A DNA stretch of 64,000 nt from Leucobacter sp. CX169 (GCF_017161405.1 NZ_CP071051.1:1612001-1676000); one strand, 5' to 3'; shown: positions 23,735 through 33,289, numbered from the stretch's first letter. Notes: generated from the letters alone by a model not told the origin. Translations and numbers: made by a program.

Positions 23735-23971
23735 ATGGCGAACGCTACTGACACCACCCACACTCTGCTGCGCGCCGAGGGTTTCTCGTGCCCGTCGTGC
23801 GTGACCAAGATCGAGAAGCAGGTCGGCAAGCTCGATGGCGTCGAGAACGTGACGGTGCACTTCGCCTCGGGTCGCGTTGAGATCGACCACGATGAGACAA
23901 GAAGTTCCGTCGACGATCTCATTGCTGCTGTCAATAAGGCCGGCTATAAGTCGAAGGCCTCCGCGTTCTAG
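23735..23971 (+). CDS. heavy-metal-associated (HMA) domain chaperone
   Basis: 78 residues, single ferredoxin-like HMA domain. The metal site is GFSCPSCVTKIE (CxxC at about residues 19-22), followed by GVENVTVHFASGRVEIDHDE. AAAGGA upstream of the ATG. It lies 52 nt before a P1B ATPase that lacks its own HMA domain, so it probably supplies metal to that pump. Two inverted repeats sit upstream (CCAGGaacctCCTGG, CCCCGtttCGGGG) and may be regulatory. CopZ-like, but metal identity is unknown. Confidence 0.85.
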   Translation: MANATDTTHTLLRAEGFSCPSCVTKIEKQVGKLDGVENVTVHFASGRVEIDHDETRSSVDDLIAAVNKAGYKSKASAF

Positions 23972-24022
23972 CCAAACGGCTCCTCACGCACTAAGTTCAC
24001 CAATTCGAAAGGCGGCACATTC

Positions 24023-26062
24023 GTGAAGGCGTTCCGTAAGTGGCGGTATGGCAACTGGTTCATTCCCGTTGTCTCGGGCCTCCTCATTCTCGTGTCGTTC
24101 GGCGTCGAAAAGCTCTTCGGCGGCAGCTGGAACGTCACGGTCGGTCCGCATTGGTGGATCGACGCTGGCGAACACGCCCACGGTTCTGGTCATGTGTTTA
24201 CCCTTGCGAACGCGTTCATGCTCGCCGCAGCAATTGTCGCGGGGTACGGAATCGTCGTGAAGGCCGTCCGGGCACTGCTCGTAAAGTTCATCAGTATCGA
24301 CCTGCTCGTATCGATTGCAGCGATCGGCGCGACACTCATCGGCAACTTCTGGGAAGCTGCCGCCGTGACGTTCCTCTTCGCGATCGGTCACGCACTCGAA
24401 GCCGGCACGATGAACAAGACCCGTGCAGCGCTCGCTGAGTTGGTCGCGGTGGCCCCCGACGTTGCAGTCGTGATGCGCGACGGTGAGCAGGTCGAGATCG
24501 CCGCACATCAGGTGCGCATGGGCGAGATCGTGCTCGTAAAAAACGGAGCGAAAGTTCCCGTCGACGGGCAGGTCGTGTCAGGCACCGGAGCGATCGACGA
24601 GGCATCGATCACGGGTGAGTCGATCCCGGTCGAAAAGACGAAGTCAGATCACGTGTTTGCGGGCACGATCTCGCGGGGCGGATTCCTACAGGTCATGGCG
24701 ACCGGCATCGGAGCCGACACGACGCTCGCGCGCATCATTCACCGTGTCGAAGAAGCGCAGGATGCGAAAGCGAAAACGCAGGCATTCATCGACCGATTCT
24801 CGAAGTGGTACACGCCCGCGGTGATGGTACTCGCGCTTGCGGCGGGCCTCATCTCTGGTGACGTAGTGCTCGGCCTCACGTTGCTCGTGATCGGTTGCCC
24901 GGGCGCGCTCGTCATCTCGATTCCCGTGGCGATCGTAGCGGGAATCGGCCGCTCGGCCCGCAACGGGATTCTCATCAAGGGCGGCGAGTACCTCGAAACC
25001 TCGGCCAAGATCTCGGCCGTCGCAGTCGATAAGACGGGGACTCTCACCGAGGGCCGCCCGGTACTCACCGACATCGTTGTGCTCAATCCTGAAGCGGATC
25101 GGCGCGAGGTGCTTCGCTGGGCAGCCGCCGCAGAAGCAGGGTCCGAGCACCCACTTGCCCGCCCGATCCTCGACACCGCACGAGAAGAAGGAGTGGCCCC
25201 CGAGGGCCTTCCGGGATCGGTCACACCGGTCGTGGGCAAGGGGATCGTGGCCGACGCTCACGGCAAGCGGGTACTCATCGGTAACGTGCCGCTGCTCGAA
25301 CAGTACGGGATCGTGAACGACGCGGGGGCGGCTGTGGCTGCGAACAAACTGGCGGCGGCAGGCAAGACCCCCATGATTGTCGCGGTCGATGAGAGCGTGC
25401 TTGGCGTAATCGGTGTCGCAGATACGATCCGCGAGGATGCCCCCGAGATGATCAGGCGCTTGCACGCTGGCGGGGTGCGGAAGGTGGTGATGCTCACCGG
25501 AGATACGCGCCTTGTCGCCGAAGCCATCGGTGAGGCGGTCGGTATCGATGAGATCCATGCTTCGTTGCTACCCGAGGACAAGCTCGACGCTGTCGCGCGG
25601 TTGCAGCGCGAGGGGCACACGGTCGCGATGGTGGGCGACGGCGTGAACGACGCCCCGGCCCTCGCGACCGCCGACATTGGTGTTGCCATGGGTGCAGCGG
25701 GCTCAGCGGTGGCCGTGGAGACGGCAGACATTGCCCTGATGGGCGACAACCTCTTGAAACTGCCCGAAGCAATCAGCCTCGCCAAACGCACCGTGAACGT
25801 CATGCGCCAGAACATCTGGATCGCGCTCATCACCGTTGTTGTGCTGCTCGTCGGGGTTTTCGCAGGGGGTGTCACGATGGCTATCGGCATGCTCGTGCAC
25901 GAGGGATCGGTGCTCATCGTAATCCTCAACGCGATGCGCCTGCTGCGCAACACCCAAGGAGCCACTGCGTTGTCGAGGAGTGAACGCGCCCGAGCCGCAC
26001 ATGAAACAGGCCGCCCGGTCGAACCAGCCACGGCCCAGAGTTCATCCGAACTTCCATCTTAA
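24023..26062 (+). CDS. P1B-type ATPase with CPG metal motif
   Basis: 679 residues, inner membrane. No N-terminal HMA domain, but a His-containing loop (EHAHGSGHVF, about 50-60) faces outward after helix 1. The core is complete: TGES (ASITGESIPVE), DKTGTLTEG (near 335), SEHPLAR, GDGVNDAPAL. The transmembrane motif reads VIGCPGALVISIP (near 292), i.e. CPG instead of CPC, SPC or CPH. The tail is soluble, Ser/Ala/Arg-rich. GAAAGG upstream of the GTG start. Probably exports a soft divalent or monovalent ion; specificity cannot be called. Confidence 0.88.
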   Translation: MKAFRKWRYGNWFIPVVSGLLILVSFGVEKLFGGSWNVTVGPHWWIDAGEHAHGSGHVFTLANAFMLAAAIVAGYGIVVKAVRALLVKFISIDLLVSIAAIGATLIGNFWEAAAVTFLFAIGHALEAGTMNKTRAALAELVAVAPDVAVVMRDGEQVEIAAHQVRMGEIVLVKNGAKVPVDGQVVSGTGAIDEASITGESIPVEKTKSDHVFAGTISRGGFLQVMATGIGADTTLARIIHRVEEAQDAKAKTQAFIDRFSKWYTPAVMVLALAAGLISGDVVLGLTLLVIGCPGALVISIPVAIVAGIGRSARNGILIKGGEYLETSAKISAVAVDKTGTLTEGRPVLTDIVVLNPEADRREVLRWAAAAEAGSEHPLARPILDTAREEGVAPEGLPGSVTPVVGKGIVADAHGKRVLIGNVPLLEQYGIVNDAGAAVAANKLAAAGKTPMIVAVDESVLGVIGVADTIREDAPEMIRRLHAGGVRKVVMLTGDTRLVAEAIGEAVGIDEIHASLLPEDKLDAVARLQREGHTVAMVGDGVNDAPALATADIGVAMGAAGSAVAVETADIALMGDNLLKLPEAISLAKRTVNVMRQNIWIALITVVVLLVGVFAGGVTMAIGMLVHEGSVLIVILNAMRLLRNTQGATALSRSERARAAHETGRPVEPATAQSSSELPS

Positions 26063-26077
26063 GAAAGGACCACACAC

Positions 26078-26509
26078 ATGAGTGAGAACCAGTTCAGCGT
26101 CGGCGAGAAGGCGACGCACTTCATCATCGACGAGGTCGCGAAAGCAAACACGAATTTTCGTCAGGTGCTCTGGACGGGAAAGCATTCCCAACTCGTTGCG
26201 ATGACGATTCCGGTGGGCGGGGAGATCGGCGACGAGGTGCATGACACCACCGACCAGTTGCTGAGTTTTGTGTCGGGCAGCGGAGAAGCCGACCTTGACG
26301 GCGAGACGCACACCGTTGATGCTGGCGACCTGTGCGCTGTCCCGGCCGGTACTCGCCACAACTTCCGCAACACTGGCGATGAGCCTTTGGTGCTCTACAC
26401 CGTTTATTCACCTCCGGAGCACGCAATTGACGCGGAGTATGCCACGAAGGAACTCGCTGATGCGGCAGAGGCTTCGGGTGAAGACGCTCCGCCACAGGCA
26501 ACCACGTAA
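26078..26509 (+). CDS. cupin-domain protein
   Basis: 143 residues, single beta-barrel cupin. Motif 1 is in AMTIPVGGEIGDEVHDTTDQ (Glu/His ligands, with the first His replaced by acidic residues) and motif 2 in GDLCAVPAGTRHNFRN. It follows the CPG ATPase by 15 nt, with AAGAAAGGA upstream. Such proteins are often quercetinase-like or small metal-dependent enzymes. In this operon it may bind the same metal or act with the oxidoreductase that follows (inference). Confidence 0.85.
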   Translation: MSENQFSVGEKATHFIIDEVAKANTNFRQVLWTGKHSQLVAMTIPVGGEIGDEVHDTTDQLLSFVSGSGEADLDGETHTVDAGDLCAVPAGTRHNFRNTGDEPLVLYTVYSPPEHAIDAEYATKELADAAEASGEDAPPQATT

Positions 26510-26544
26510 GTGTCACTCACCTGGAGAACGAGGAGAAGTCAATA

Positions 26545-27450
26545 ATGTCGAAAGCGCTGGTCTTCGCCGCCTATGGCGGCCCCGAGACGCAGGAACTCGT
26601 TGAACGCCCCGCTCCGGCACCTGGGCCTGGAGAGCTCGCGATCGAAGTGAAAGCGGCCGGGGTGAACCCTGCTGACTGGAAGATCCGTGCCGGGCAGATG
26701 GGCTCCCTCTGGCCGATTCCCGCACCGATGGGCCGAGAGGCCTCCGGTGTCGTCACCGCCGTAGGCGCAGAGGTCGAGAACTTCGCTGTCGGTGACATGG
26801 TGCTCGGCCTCGCGGCCAAAGGACAGGGAACGTTCGCGAAGCACACGGTGTTGGATGCGGCACAAACCGTCCAGAAGCCCGAAGAGCTTTCCTTTGCTGA
26901 CGCTGCAGCACTGCCTGTCGCAGGGGCGACTGCGTATGACGTGACGCATCAGATCGAGCTGGAACCTGGTCAGACGATGCTGATTCTTGGCGCCGGAGGT
27001 GGGGTCGGGCTGATGGCGGCGCAGATCGGCAATGTGCACAAGTTCACGGTCATCGGTGTGGCCAGTGCAGCGAAGCAGGAACTGGTGGAGTCGACCGGTG
27101 CGACGTTCGTTGCCTCCGGGGAGGGTGCGGCTGACCGGGTGCGTGCCATCGCGCCGGAGGGTGTTGATGTGCTCATCGACCTGGTCGGTGGGCAGGCGCT
27201 TCGTGATCTCGCGGTCGTCGCCAAAGACCCGAGCGTCATCATCAGTACCGCAGACCCGACCACCGTGCAGCAACTCGGTGGCGTAGCGGTGGTGCGCACG
27301 CGTGAAGGGCTCGAGAAGGTCACCGGCGTCGCCCAGTACGGTCTCGTCGATCCGCAGGTGACGGACCGGTACAGTCTCGATCGGGCTGCGGAAGCCGTCG
27401 CCATGGTGGAGGCCGGGCACACTGCCGGCAAAGTGATCATCGAACCATGA
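26545..27450 (+). CDS. NADP-dependent MDR oxidoreductase (quinone reductase-like)
   Basis: 301 residues, medium-chain dehydrogenase/reductase of the zinc-free quinone oxidoreductase type. GroES-like N-terminus (EVKAAGVNPADWKIRAGQMG), MGREASGVVTAVG, and Rossmann motif ILGAGGGVGLMAAQIG (about 150). The zinc-ligand Cys/His set of alcohol dehydrogenases is absent. AACGAGGAG upstream of the ATG. Its stop overlaps the next start (ATGA). Possibly handles quinones or redox stress from metals (inference). Confidence 0.9.
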   Translation: MSKALVFAAYGGPETQELVERPAPAPGPGELAIEVKAAGVNPADWKIRAGQMGSLWPIPAPMGREASGVVTAVGAEVENFAVGDMVLGLAAKGQGTFAKHTVLDAAQTVQKPEELSFADAAALPVAGATAYDVTHQIELEPGQTMLILGAGGGVGLMAAQIGNVHKFTVIGVASAAKQELVESTGATFVASGEGAADRVRAIAPEGVDVLIDLVGGQALRDLAVVAKDPSVIISTADPTTVQQLGGVAVVRTREGLEKVTGVAQYGLVDPQVTDRYSLDRAAEAVAMVEAGHTAGKVIIEP

Positions 27451-28115
27451 CCCAGCGGCCTGAGGCACCGACGGACGCCGTATTCACAGCAGCACGGACG
27501 TCTGATCCTGTGGCCTCAATACACCGGGTGGCCGATGCATACGGGTCGCCTGAGGTTGATATCGAGGGCATTCTCGGTGCCGAGATCTCACCGGATGACC
27601 CTGACCGTGCGGTCATCGAGCCGTGGGCCGCGGCAGTCGATGGCCCCATTCTCGATGTCGGCGCGGGTACCGGGCGTTGGACCGGTCACCTCGCACGCCT
27701 CGGACACACGGTGGAAGGGCTCGAGCCATCGGATCGCCTCATCACGATTGCCCGAGCCAGACATCCTGCGATTGTGTTCCATCACGATTCCATCGAAGGT
27801 CTCGCCCGTTGCGAGACCCGCTGGGGTGGGATCCTCGCCTGGTATTCGACCATTCACATGAGCTCAGAAGAGCTTCTACACGCGCTCGCAACACTGCGCA
27901 CTCGGCTGGGTGACGGCGGATCGCTGCTGATGTCCTTTTTCGCGGGGCCGCGGCTAGAGGCATTCGACCATCCGATCGCCGCCGCATACCGGTGGCCGAT
28001 GAACAAAATGGTCGAAGCCCTCACCCACGCCGGGTTTGAGGTGATCGGGCAGCGCTCGAACCCGCGGACGCCACACGCGTACATCACTGCACGCGCCACC
28101 CCTGGCTTCAGCTGA
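27447..28115 (+). CDS. class I SAM-dependent methyltransferase
   Basis: 222 residues. SAM motif I is GPILDVGAGTGRWTGHLARL (about 66-85); the acidic residue of motif II is in VEGLEPSDRLITIAR. The substrate cannot be read. It overlaps the oxidoreductase by 4 nt, so the pair is co-translated. It could methylate a metal(loid) or a small molecule, but there are no ArsM/TPMT-type cysteine patterns. Confidence 0.87.
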   Translation: MTQRPEAPTDAVFTAARTSDPVASIHRVADAYGSPEVDIEGILGAEISPDDPDRAVIEPWAAAVDGPILDVGAGTGRWTGHLARLGHTVEGLEPSDRLITIARARHPAIVFHHDSIEGLARCETRWGGILAWYSTIHMSSEELLHALATLRTRLGDGGSLLMSFFAGPRLEAFDHPIAAAYRWPMNKMVEALTHAGFEVIGQRSNPRTPHAYITARATPGFS

Positions 28116-28163
28116 AGCGCGGGTGTTGTGCCACGAGTTGCCATACTAGAAGGGAAGGGAAGG

Positions 28164-28892
28164 ATGCCGTTGGCTGTTTCAACCGATGTGGATGCTGATC
28201 CAGCAAATGATCTCTGCGTGGCCCGTGTACCACTGTTTCAAGGGCTCACACATGCGCAGCAAGTGGAAGTTGCGGGATTTGCACGTACCGTCCGATTAGA
28301 CGCTGTCGAGCAGGCGTATACAGCAGGCTCGGATATATCGCAGTTGATGGTGGTGCACACCGGTCAGGTGAAGATCGCTCGCACAAGTGCGGCTGGGCAC
28401 GAGCAGGTGATCCGGGTCCTCGGGCCGGGCGACTTCATCGGAGAATCCGCGTTTCTCACCGGCACGAGACCCGATCACGCAGCAGAAGCGCTCGTGCATA
28501 CCGAACTGTGCGTGTTCCGTCATGCCGATCTCGGGCGTCTCGTCGAGAAGCATCCGAGCATCGGGCTGCGCATGCTGCAAGGAGTGAGTCAGCGCTTGGA
28601 TGATACTGAGGCGCGACTGGCTTCTGTCATCTCGGGAAACGTGAGCTCTCGTCTCGCCGATTACCTGCTCTCGCTCCCTGCGACGCCAGGGCCGCGAGGA
28701 GCCATCGACGTGACGCTGCCGCTCGCAAAGAAGGACATCGCTTCGCTCCTGTCCACGACACCAGAGTCCCTCAGTCGGCAACTTCGCAAACTCACCGACA
28801 CCGGGGTGATCTCACAACAGGAACAGGGGCGGATCACGATCACTGATGTGACCGCGCTCACCGCACTCTCAACCCTCTCGAAGAGAGACTGA
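28164..28892 (+). CDS. Crp/Fnr-family regulator
   Basis: 242 residues from the ATG at 28164, which has GAAGGGAAGG upstream; a GTG at 28128 is possible. N-terminal cyclic-nucleotide-type beta-barrel (VVHTGQVKIARTSAAGHEQV to IRVLGPGDFIGESAFLTGTR) and a C-terminal winged helix (LAKKDIASLLSTTPESLSRQ). Cysteines occur only in NDLCVARVP and TELCVFRH, so there is no Fe-S Fnr cluster set. It sits directly before a P-type ATPase, probably its regulator (inference). Confidence 0.9.
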   Translation: MPLAVSTDVDADPANDLCVARVPLFQGLTHAQQVEVAGFARTVRLDAVEQAYTAGSDISQLMVVHTGQVKIARTSAAGHEQVIRVLGPGDFIGESAFLTGTRPDHAAEALVHTELCVFRHADLGRLVEKHPSIGLRMLQGVSQRLDDTEARLASVISGNVSSRLADYLLSLPATPGPRGAIDVTLPLAKKDIASLLSTTPESLSRQLRKLTDTGVISQQEQGRITITDVTALTALSTLSKRD

Positions 28893-28902
28893 GAACAGCA
28901 CC

Positions 28903-30828
28903 GTGCCAGCCCAGACCATCGCCCCACGTACCTCGGAAGCGTCACACGCAATGTCATCGACGGTGGAATTTCTTCGCAACCGCAAGCTCATGATGTTCGT
29001 GCTCGTCGGTTTGGCGACCGGGGTTATGCTCTGGCTGACCGGCGCAGAGATGGCTCTCGGGGTCACCGCATACTTGGTGCTCGGTATCGTGATCGTGATC
29101 ACCGCGATCGACATGTTCAAAGATCTGATGCGCGGGCATTGGGGGCTCGACATTCTTGCGGTCATCGCCATGATCGCGACACTCGCCGTACAGGAATATG
29201 TCGCGGGGCTCATCATCGCGTTGATGCTCACCGGAGGGGAAGCACTCGAAGACCTCGCCGCTCGCCGCGCGAGCCGAGAACTCGACCAACTGTTGAACCG
29301 AGCCCCAGCATTCGCGGGTCGAATTCACCCGGTAACAGGTGAGGTCGAACGCATCGCGATCGAAGAGGTGAAAGTCGGCGACGAACTGCTGGTGCGCTCC
29401 TCAGAGATCCTCCCCGTCGACGGGGTGCTCCTATCGGATCACGCGACGATTGATGAATCATCCGTGACCGGTGAACCGATCCCGGCGAACTACCACGCGG
29501 GCGACCCACTGCTTTCTGGAACGGTCAACAGCACGACGAGCTTCACGATGCGCGCGCAGAAGGTGGCAGCCGATTCGAACTACGCCTCGATCGTACGGTT
29601 GGTCGAGGAGGCCGTGGACTCCCGGGCACCGATGGTGCGACTCGCCGACCGTTACGCGGTGCCGTTCACCATTGTGTCATTGCTGATTGCGGGCTTCGCG
29701 TGGTTTCTCAGCGGGGATCCGGTGCGATTTGCCGAGGTGCTCGTCGTGGCGACGCCGTGCCCGCTGCTCATCGCCACCCCGGTCGCGTTCATGGGCGGGA
29801 TGAGTTCCGCAGCAAAGCTCAACGTCATCATCAAAGACGGTGGCGTGTTAGAGGTGCTCGCCCGGGTCCGTGCAGTCGCATTCGACAAGACCGGCACCTT
29901 GACCGAAGGTAAAGCCGACGTCGTCGACATTCACCCGTCCTCCCGCACCGCGACCGAAACGCTTCGCCTCGCAGCAGCCGCTGAGCAGTACTCCGTGCAT
30001 GTGTTCGCCGACCCGATCGTCGCAGCCGCAAGAGCACAACAACTCGAGCTGCCAGCAGTCACGAACGCTGACGAGGTAGCAACGAACGGTGTCCTCGCCT
30101 CCCTGGCAGACGGCACTTCGGTGCGAGTGGGCAAGCCCTCATTTATCGAAGTGGTGACCGGGGCGATCGATCGACCCGTACTCTCAGCTGGGGAGACGGC
30201 CGTCTACGTATCGGTCGGTGACGAGCTCGCCGGAGTGATCATCTTGTCCGACCCGATTCGTGAGCAGTCTGCAGACACGGTGTCCCGTCTTCGCCGAGCA
30301 GGCGTAGCCGAGATCGCGATGGTGACCGGTGATATCACGTCGACCGCGGAGTCTGTCGCACACGCGGTCGACATTCAGACGGTGCACGCTGAGACCACTC
30401 CCCAGACCAAGGTCGAGATCGTGCAGGCGATGCGGCCGAGACCCGTACTCATGGTCGGCGATGGGATCAATGATGCCCCGGTGCTGGCGGCAGCCGATGT
30501 CGGTGTTGCGATGGCGGGCAGGGGTGCAACGGTCGCGAGCGAGTCAGCAGCGGCGGTGATCACCTCGAACGACATCGCACGCGTGGCAGATGTTGCCTAT
30601 GTCTCGCGGCGCACGGTGCAGATCGCCCTGCAGTCGATCTGGATGGGCATCATCATCTCAGTCGGTTTGATGCTCGTCGCCGCATTCGGTTACCTGCCCG
30701 CAGTTGTGGGGGCCCTCCTGCAAGAGATTGTTGACCTTGTGGCCATTCTGTCGGCGCTCCGCGCGCTCCGAGCGCACCGGGGTGCGCGGCGCGAGGGCCC
30801 TGCTCGGCGGGAAGTGCCGGTAGGCTAA
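28903..30828 (+). CDS. P1B-like ATPase with TPC motif and no HP dipeptide
   Basis: 641 residues from the GTG at 28903; an ATG at 28951 is an alternative. Transmembrane motif VVATPCPLLIATPVAFMGGM (near 283), DKTGTLTEG (near 327), variant TGEP instead of TGES (SSVTGEPIPAN), and GDGINDAPVL. The conserved SEHPLA of P1B nucleotide domains is replaced by YSVHVFADPI. No HMA domain and no His-rich tail. It follows the Crp/Fnr gene by 10 nt and is probably co-transcribed with it. Metal unknown. Confidence 0.87.
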   Translation: MPAQTIAPRTSEASHAMSSTVEFLRNRKLMMFVLVGLATGVMLWLTGAEMALGVTAYLVLGIVIVITAIDMFKDLMRGHWGLDILAVIAMIATLAVQEYVAGLIIALMLTGGEALEDLAARRASRELDQLLNRAPAFAGRIHPVTGEVERIAIEEVKVGDELLVRSSEILPVDGVLLSDHATIDESSVTGEPIPANYHAGDPLLSGTVNSTTSFTMRAQKVAADSNYASIVRLVEEAVDSRAPMVRLADRYAVPFTIVSLLIAGFAWFLSGDPVRFAEVLVVATPCPLLIATPVAFMGGMSSAAKLNVIIKDGGVLEVLARVRAVAFDKTGTLTEGKADVVDIHPSSRTATETLRLAAAAEQYSVHVFADPIVAAARAQQLELPAVTNADEVATNGVLASLADGTSVRVGKPSFIEVVTGAIDRPVLSAGETAVYVSVGDELAGVIILSDPIREQSADTVSRLRRAGVAEIAMVTGDITSTAESVAHAVDIQTVHAETTPQTKVEIVQAMRPRPVLMVGDGINDAPVLAAADVGVAMAGRGATVASESAAAVITSNDIARVADVAYVSRRTVQIALQSIWMGIIISVGLMLVAAFGYLPAVVGALLQEIVDLVAILSALRALRAHRGARREGPARREVPVG

Positions 30829-30850
30829 CCCGCGAGGCCGACTCACACAG

Positions 30851-31162
30851 TCACGATCGGATCAGCCGGTTGACCGCGGCAGTGGACTCCTGAATCTTCT
30901 CGTGGGCGGCCTCGTCGCTAAGCTTGGCGGCATCGAGCACACAGTGCTTCAGGTGATCATCGAGCAGCCCCGTCGCCACCCCCTGCAGCGAGCGGGTGAG
31001 CGCACTGACCTGGGTCAGAATGTGGATACAGTACTGCTCTTCGTCGATCATGTTCGCGATGCCCCGGGCCAAACCTTCGATTCGTTTCATGCGCTGCAGG
31101 TAGCGCTTCTTATCGCCGATATACCCGTGGTGCGACGCGTGCGATTCAGTGGTTGATGACAT
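30851..31162 (-). CDS. csoR: CsoR-family Cu(I)-sensing repressor (copy 2)
   Basis: 103 residues. Cys45, His70 and Cys74 (EQYC, DDHLKHC) keep the CsoR ligand spacing, so it should still sense Cu(I). It follows copB copy 2 by 24 nt and is convergent with the TPC ATPase (22 bp between stops). Similar to copy 1 in the core but with a different N-terminus. No CsoR box is visible upstream of its operon, which lost its front end. It might cross-regulate the site at 18647-18663. Confidence 0.92.
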   Translation of the reverse strand: MSSTTESHASHHGYIGDKKRYLQRMKRIEGLARGIANMIDEEQYCIHILTQVSALTRSLQGVATGLLDDHLKHCVLDAAKLSDEAAHEKIQESTAAVNRLIRS

Positions 31163-31186
31163 GTGCTGATCCTGGGCTGCGTGAGG

Positions 31187-33289
31187 TCAGTTCGTGCGTT
31201 CGAGCACGGCGCGAGTGCTGGCTTCTGGACTGAGATCGATGCGGCGCAAGAGCTGGGCATTCAGCGCCACGACGATCGTCGACAGCGACATCAGAATCGC
31301 TCCGACCGACATCGGCAGCACGAACCCGACGCGGGCGAGCACCCCGGCGGCAAGCGGCACCGAAATCAAGTTGTACCCCGCCGCCCACCACAGGTTCTGT
31401 TTCATCTTGCGGTAGGCAGCACGTGAGAGTTCGATCACTGAGAGCACCGAACGCGGGTCAGAGCTGGCGAGGATCACCCCTGCCGACGCGATCGCCACAT
31501 CGGTGCCCGCCCCGATAGCGATACCAACATCGGCTTGCGCGAGGGCGGGGGCATCGTTGACACCGTCGCCGACCATCGCGACAGCCGTGCCTTCGTGCTG
31601 CAACTCGGCCACCTTCGCGGCCTTATCTTCGGGGCGCACGCCCGCGAACACACGGTCGATACCGAGTTCGCGAGCAACCTCCCCCGCGACGGCTGCAGCG
31701 TCACCGGTGATCATCACGACCTCAACACCGAGCCGATGCAGTGCGGCGAGGGCATCGCGCGACTCCGGGCGAATCTCATCGGCGAGCTTCAGCCCGCCGA
31801 TCATGATTCCGTCACGAACGACATGCAGAATGATGGCACCTTCGGCCCGCCAGGCATCGGCTGCACCGATCTCGGGCTGCCCGGTTTCTTCCAGAAGCCG
31901 GGGCCCACCGACCCGAATCTCGTGGCCGGCCACGGTGGCGGTGACGCCAACCGCCGGTGAAGAAGAGAACCCGGTGGCGGGTGCAAGGCTGAGGCCTCGG
32001 TCGCTCGCCGCGGCGACGATCGCTTTGGCGAGGGGGTGCTCGCTGTCGGCCTCGGCCGCGGCGGCCAGGGCCAGCAGGGCGTGCTCGTCAACATCGCCGA
32101 CTGGCGCGACACCGGTGACAACCGGTTCGCCCTTGGTGAGTGTGCCCGTCTTGTCGAAGAGCACCGCGTCGACTTGGCGCATCGTCTCGAGCGCGAGACG
32201 ATCTTTCACGAGCACCCCGCCGCGAGCCGCGCGCTCGGTGGCGATGGAAACCACGAGCGGAATCGCCAAGCGGAGCGCGTGCGGGCAGGCGATCACTAGC
32301 ACGGTAATGGTGCGCATCACGGCCGCATCTGGGTCGCCCACGAGCATCCAAACGATCGCGGTGATGACCGCTGCGGCGAGGGCGAACCAGAACAGCCACC
32401 CTGCAGCCCGGTCGGCGATGCGCTGCGCACGAGACGACGAGTTCTGTGCGTCGGCGACGAGTCGGTTGATGCCGGCAAGTGTCGTGTCGTCTCCGATGGC
32501 GGTGACTCTGACCCGCAGCCCCGAATCGGTCGCGACCGTGCCGGCGGTCACCGCATCGCCCTCGCTGCGGGTCGCGGGGTGCGATTCGCCGGTGATCATC
32601 GATTCATCCATGGCCGCACGTCCGTCAACAATCATGCCGTCGGCCGGCACGCTGCCGCCCGGGCGCACGATCACGAGATCATCAACGCGCAACTCCGCCG
32701 GGCTCACCGTGACGGCCGTTTCACCCTCGACCCGCTCGGCTTCGTCGGGCAAAAGCGCCGCGAGGGAGTCGAGCGCAGAAGTGGTCTGGGCGAGCGAACG
32801 CATCTCGATCCAGTGCCCGAGCAGCATAATGACCACCAGCAGCGCGAGTTCCCACCAGAATTCGAGCTCGTGATGCAACAGCCCGAGTGTTGCGCCCCAC
32901 GATGCGAGGAAGGCCACGGTGATGCCCAGGGCGATCAGCAGCATCATGCCCGGTTTGCGGGCCTTGATTTCGCTCACCGCGCCCGTCAAGAATGGGGAGC
33001 CGCCCCAGACATACATCACGGTGCCGATAACAGGTGCGATCAAGGTGGCCCAGCCTGGTACTGAATAGCCGAGGATCATGGCAAACATTGGCGAGAACGC
33101 GACGACTGGCACCGCGAGCACGAGATTCACCCAGAACAGGCGCCGAAACTGTGCCACATGATCGCCGTGGCCGCAGTGGCCCATATGGCCAGCGTGACCA
33201 TCGTGATCCTCGTGTCCAGTGCGCTCATGGTGCTCGTGGCCACTGTGAGGCCCGTGGTCGTGCCCGTGGCCCGCGTGTGGCTTCGTCAT
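31187..33289 (-). CDS. copB: CopB-type copper P1B-ATPase, copy 2
   Basis: 700 residues. The start is at 33289 (MTKPHAGHGHDHGPHSGHEH), because the long frame upstream of it is the broken copA. His-rich N-terminal tail of about 50 residues, CPH motif, DKTGTLT, SEHPLA and GDGVNDAPAL as in copy 1. The residue after CPHAL is Arg here (CPHALRLAIP) where copy 1 and the family have Gly. A weak GAGAAGAC precedes the ATG. Followed by csoR copy 2. Confidence 0.92.
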   Translation of the reverse strand: MTKPHAGHGHDHGPHSGHEHHERTGHEDHDGHAGHMGHCGHGDHVAQFRRLFWVNLVLAVPVVAFSPMFAMILGYSVPGWATLIAPVIGTVMYVWGGSPFLTGAVSEIKARKPGMMLLIALGITVAFLASWGATLGLLHHELEFWWELALLVVIMLLGHWIEMRSLAQTTSALDSLAALLPDEAERVEGETAVTVSPAELRVDDLVIVRPGGSVPADGMIVDGRAAMDESMITGESHPATRSEGDAVTAGTVATDSGLRVRVTAIGDDTTLAGINRLVADAQNSSSRAQRIADRAAGWLFWFALAAAVITAIVWMLVGDPDAAVMRTITVLVIACPHALRLAIPLVVSIATERAARGGVLVKDRLALETMRQVDAVLFDKTGTLTKGEPVVTGVAPVGDVDEHALLALAAAAEADSEHPLAKAIVAAASDRGLSLAPATGFSSSPAVGVTATVAGHEIRVGGPRLLEETGQPEIGAADAWRAEGAIILHVVRDGIMIGGLKLADEIRPESRDALAALHRLGVEVVMITGDAAAVAGEVARELGIDRVFAGVRPEDKAAKVAELQHEGTAVAMVGDGVNDAPALAQADVGIAIGAGTDVAIASAGVILASSDPRSVLSVIELSRAAYRKMKQNLWWAAGYNLISVPLAAGVLARVGFVLPMSVGAILMSLSTIVVALNAQLLRRIDLSPEASTRAVLERTN

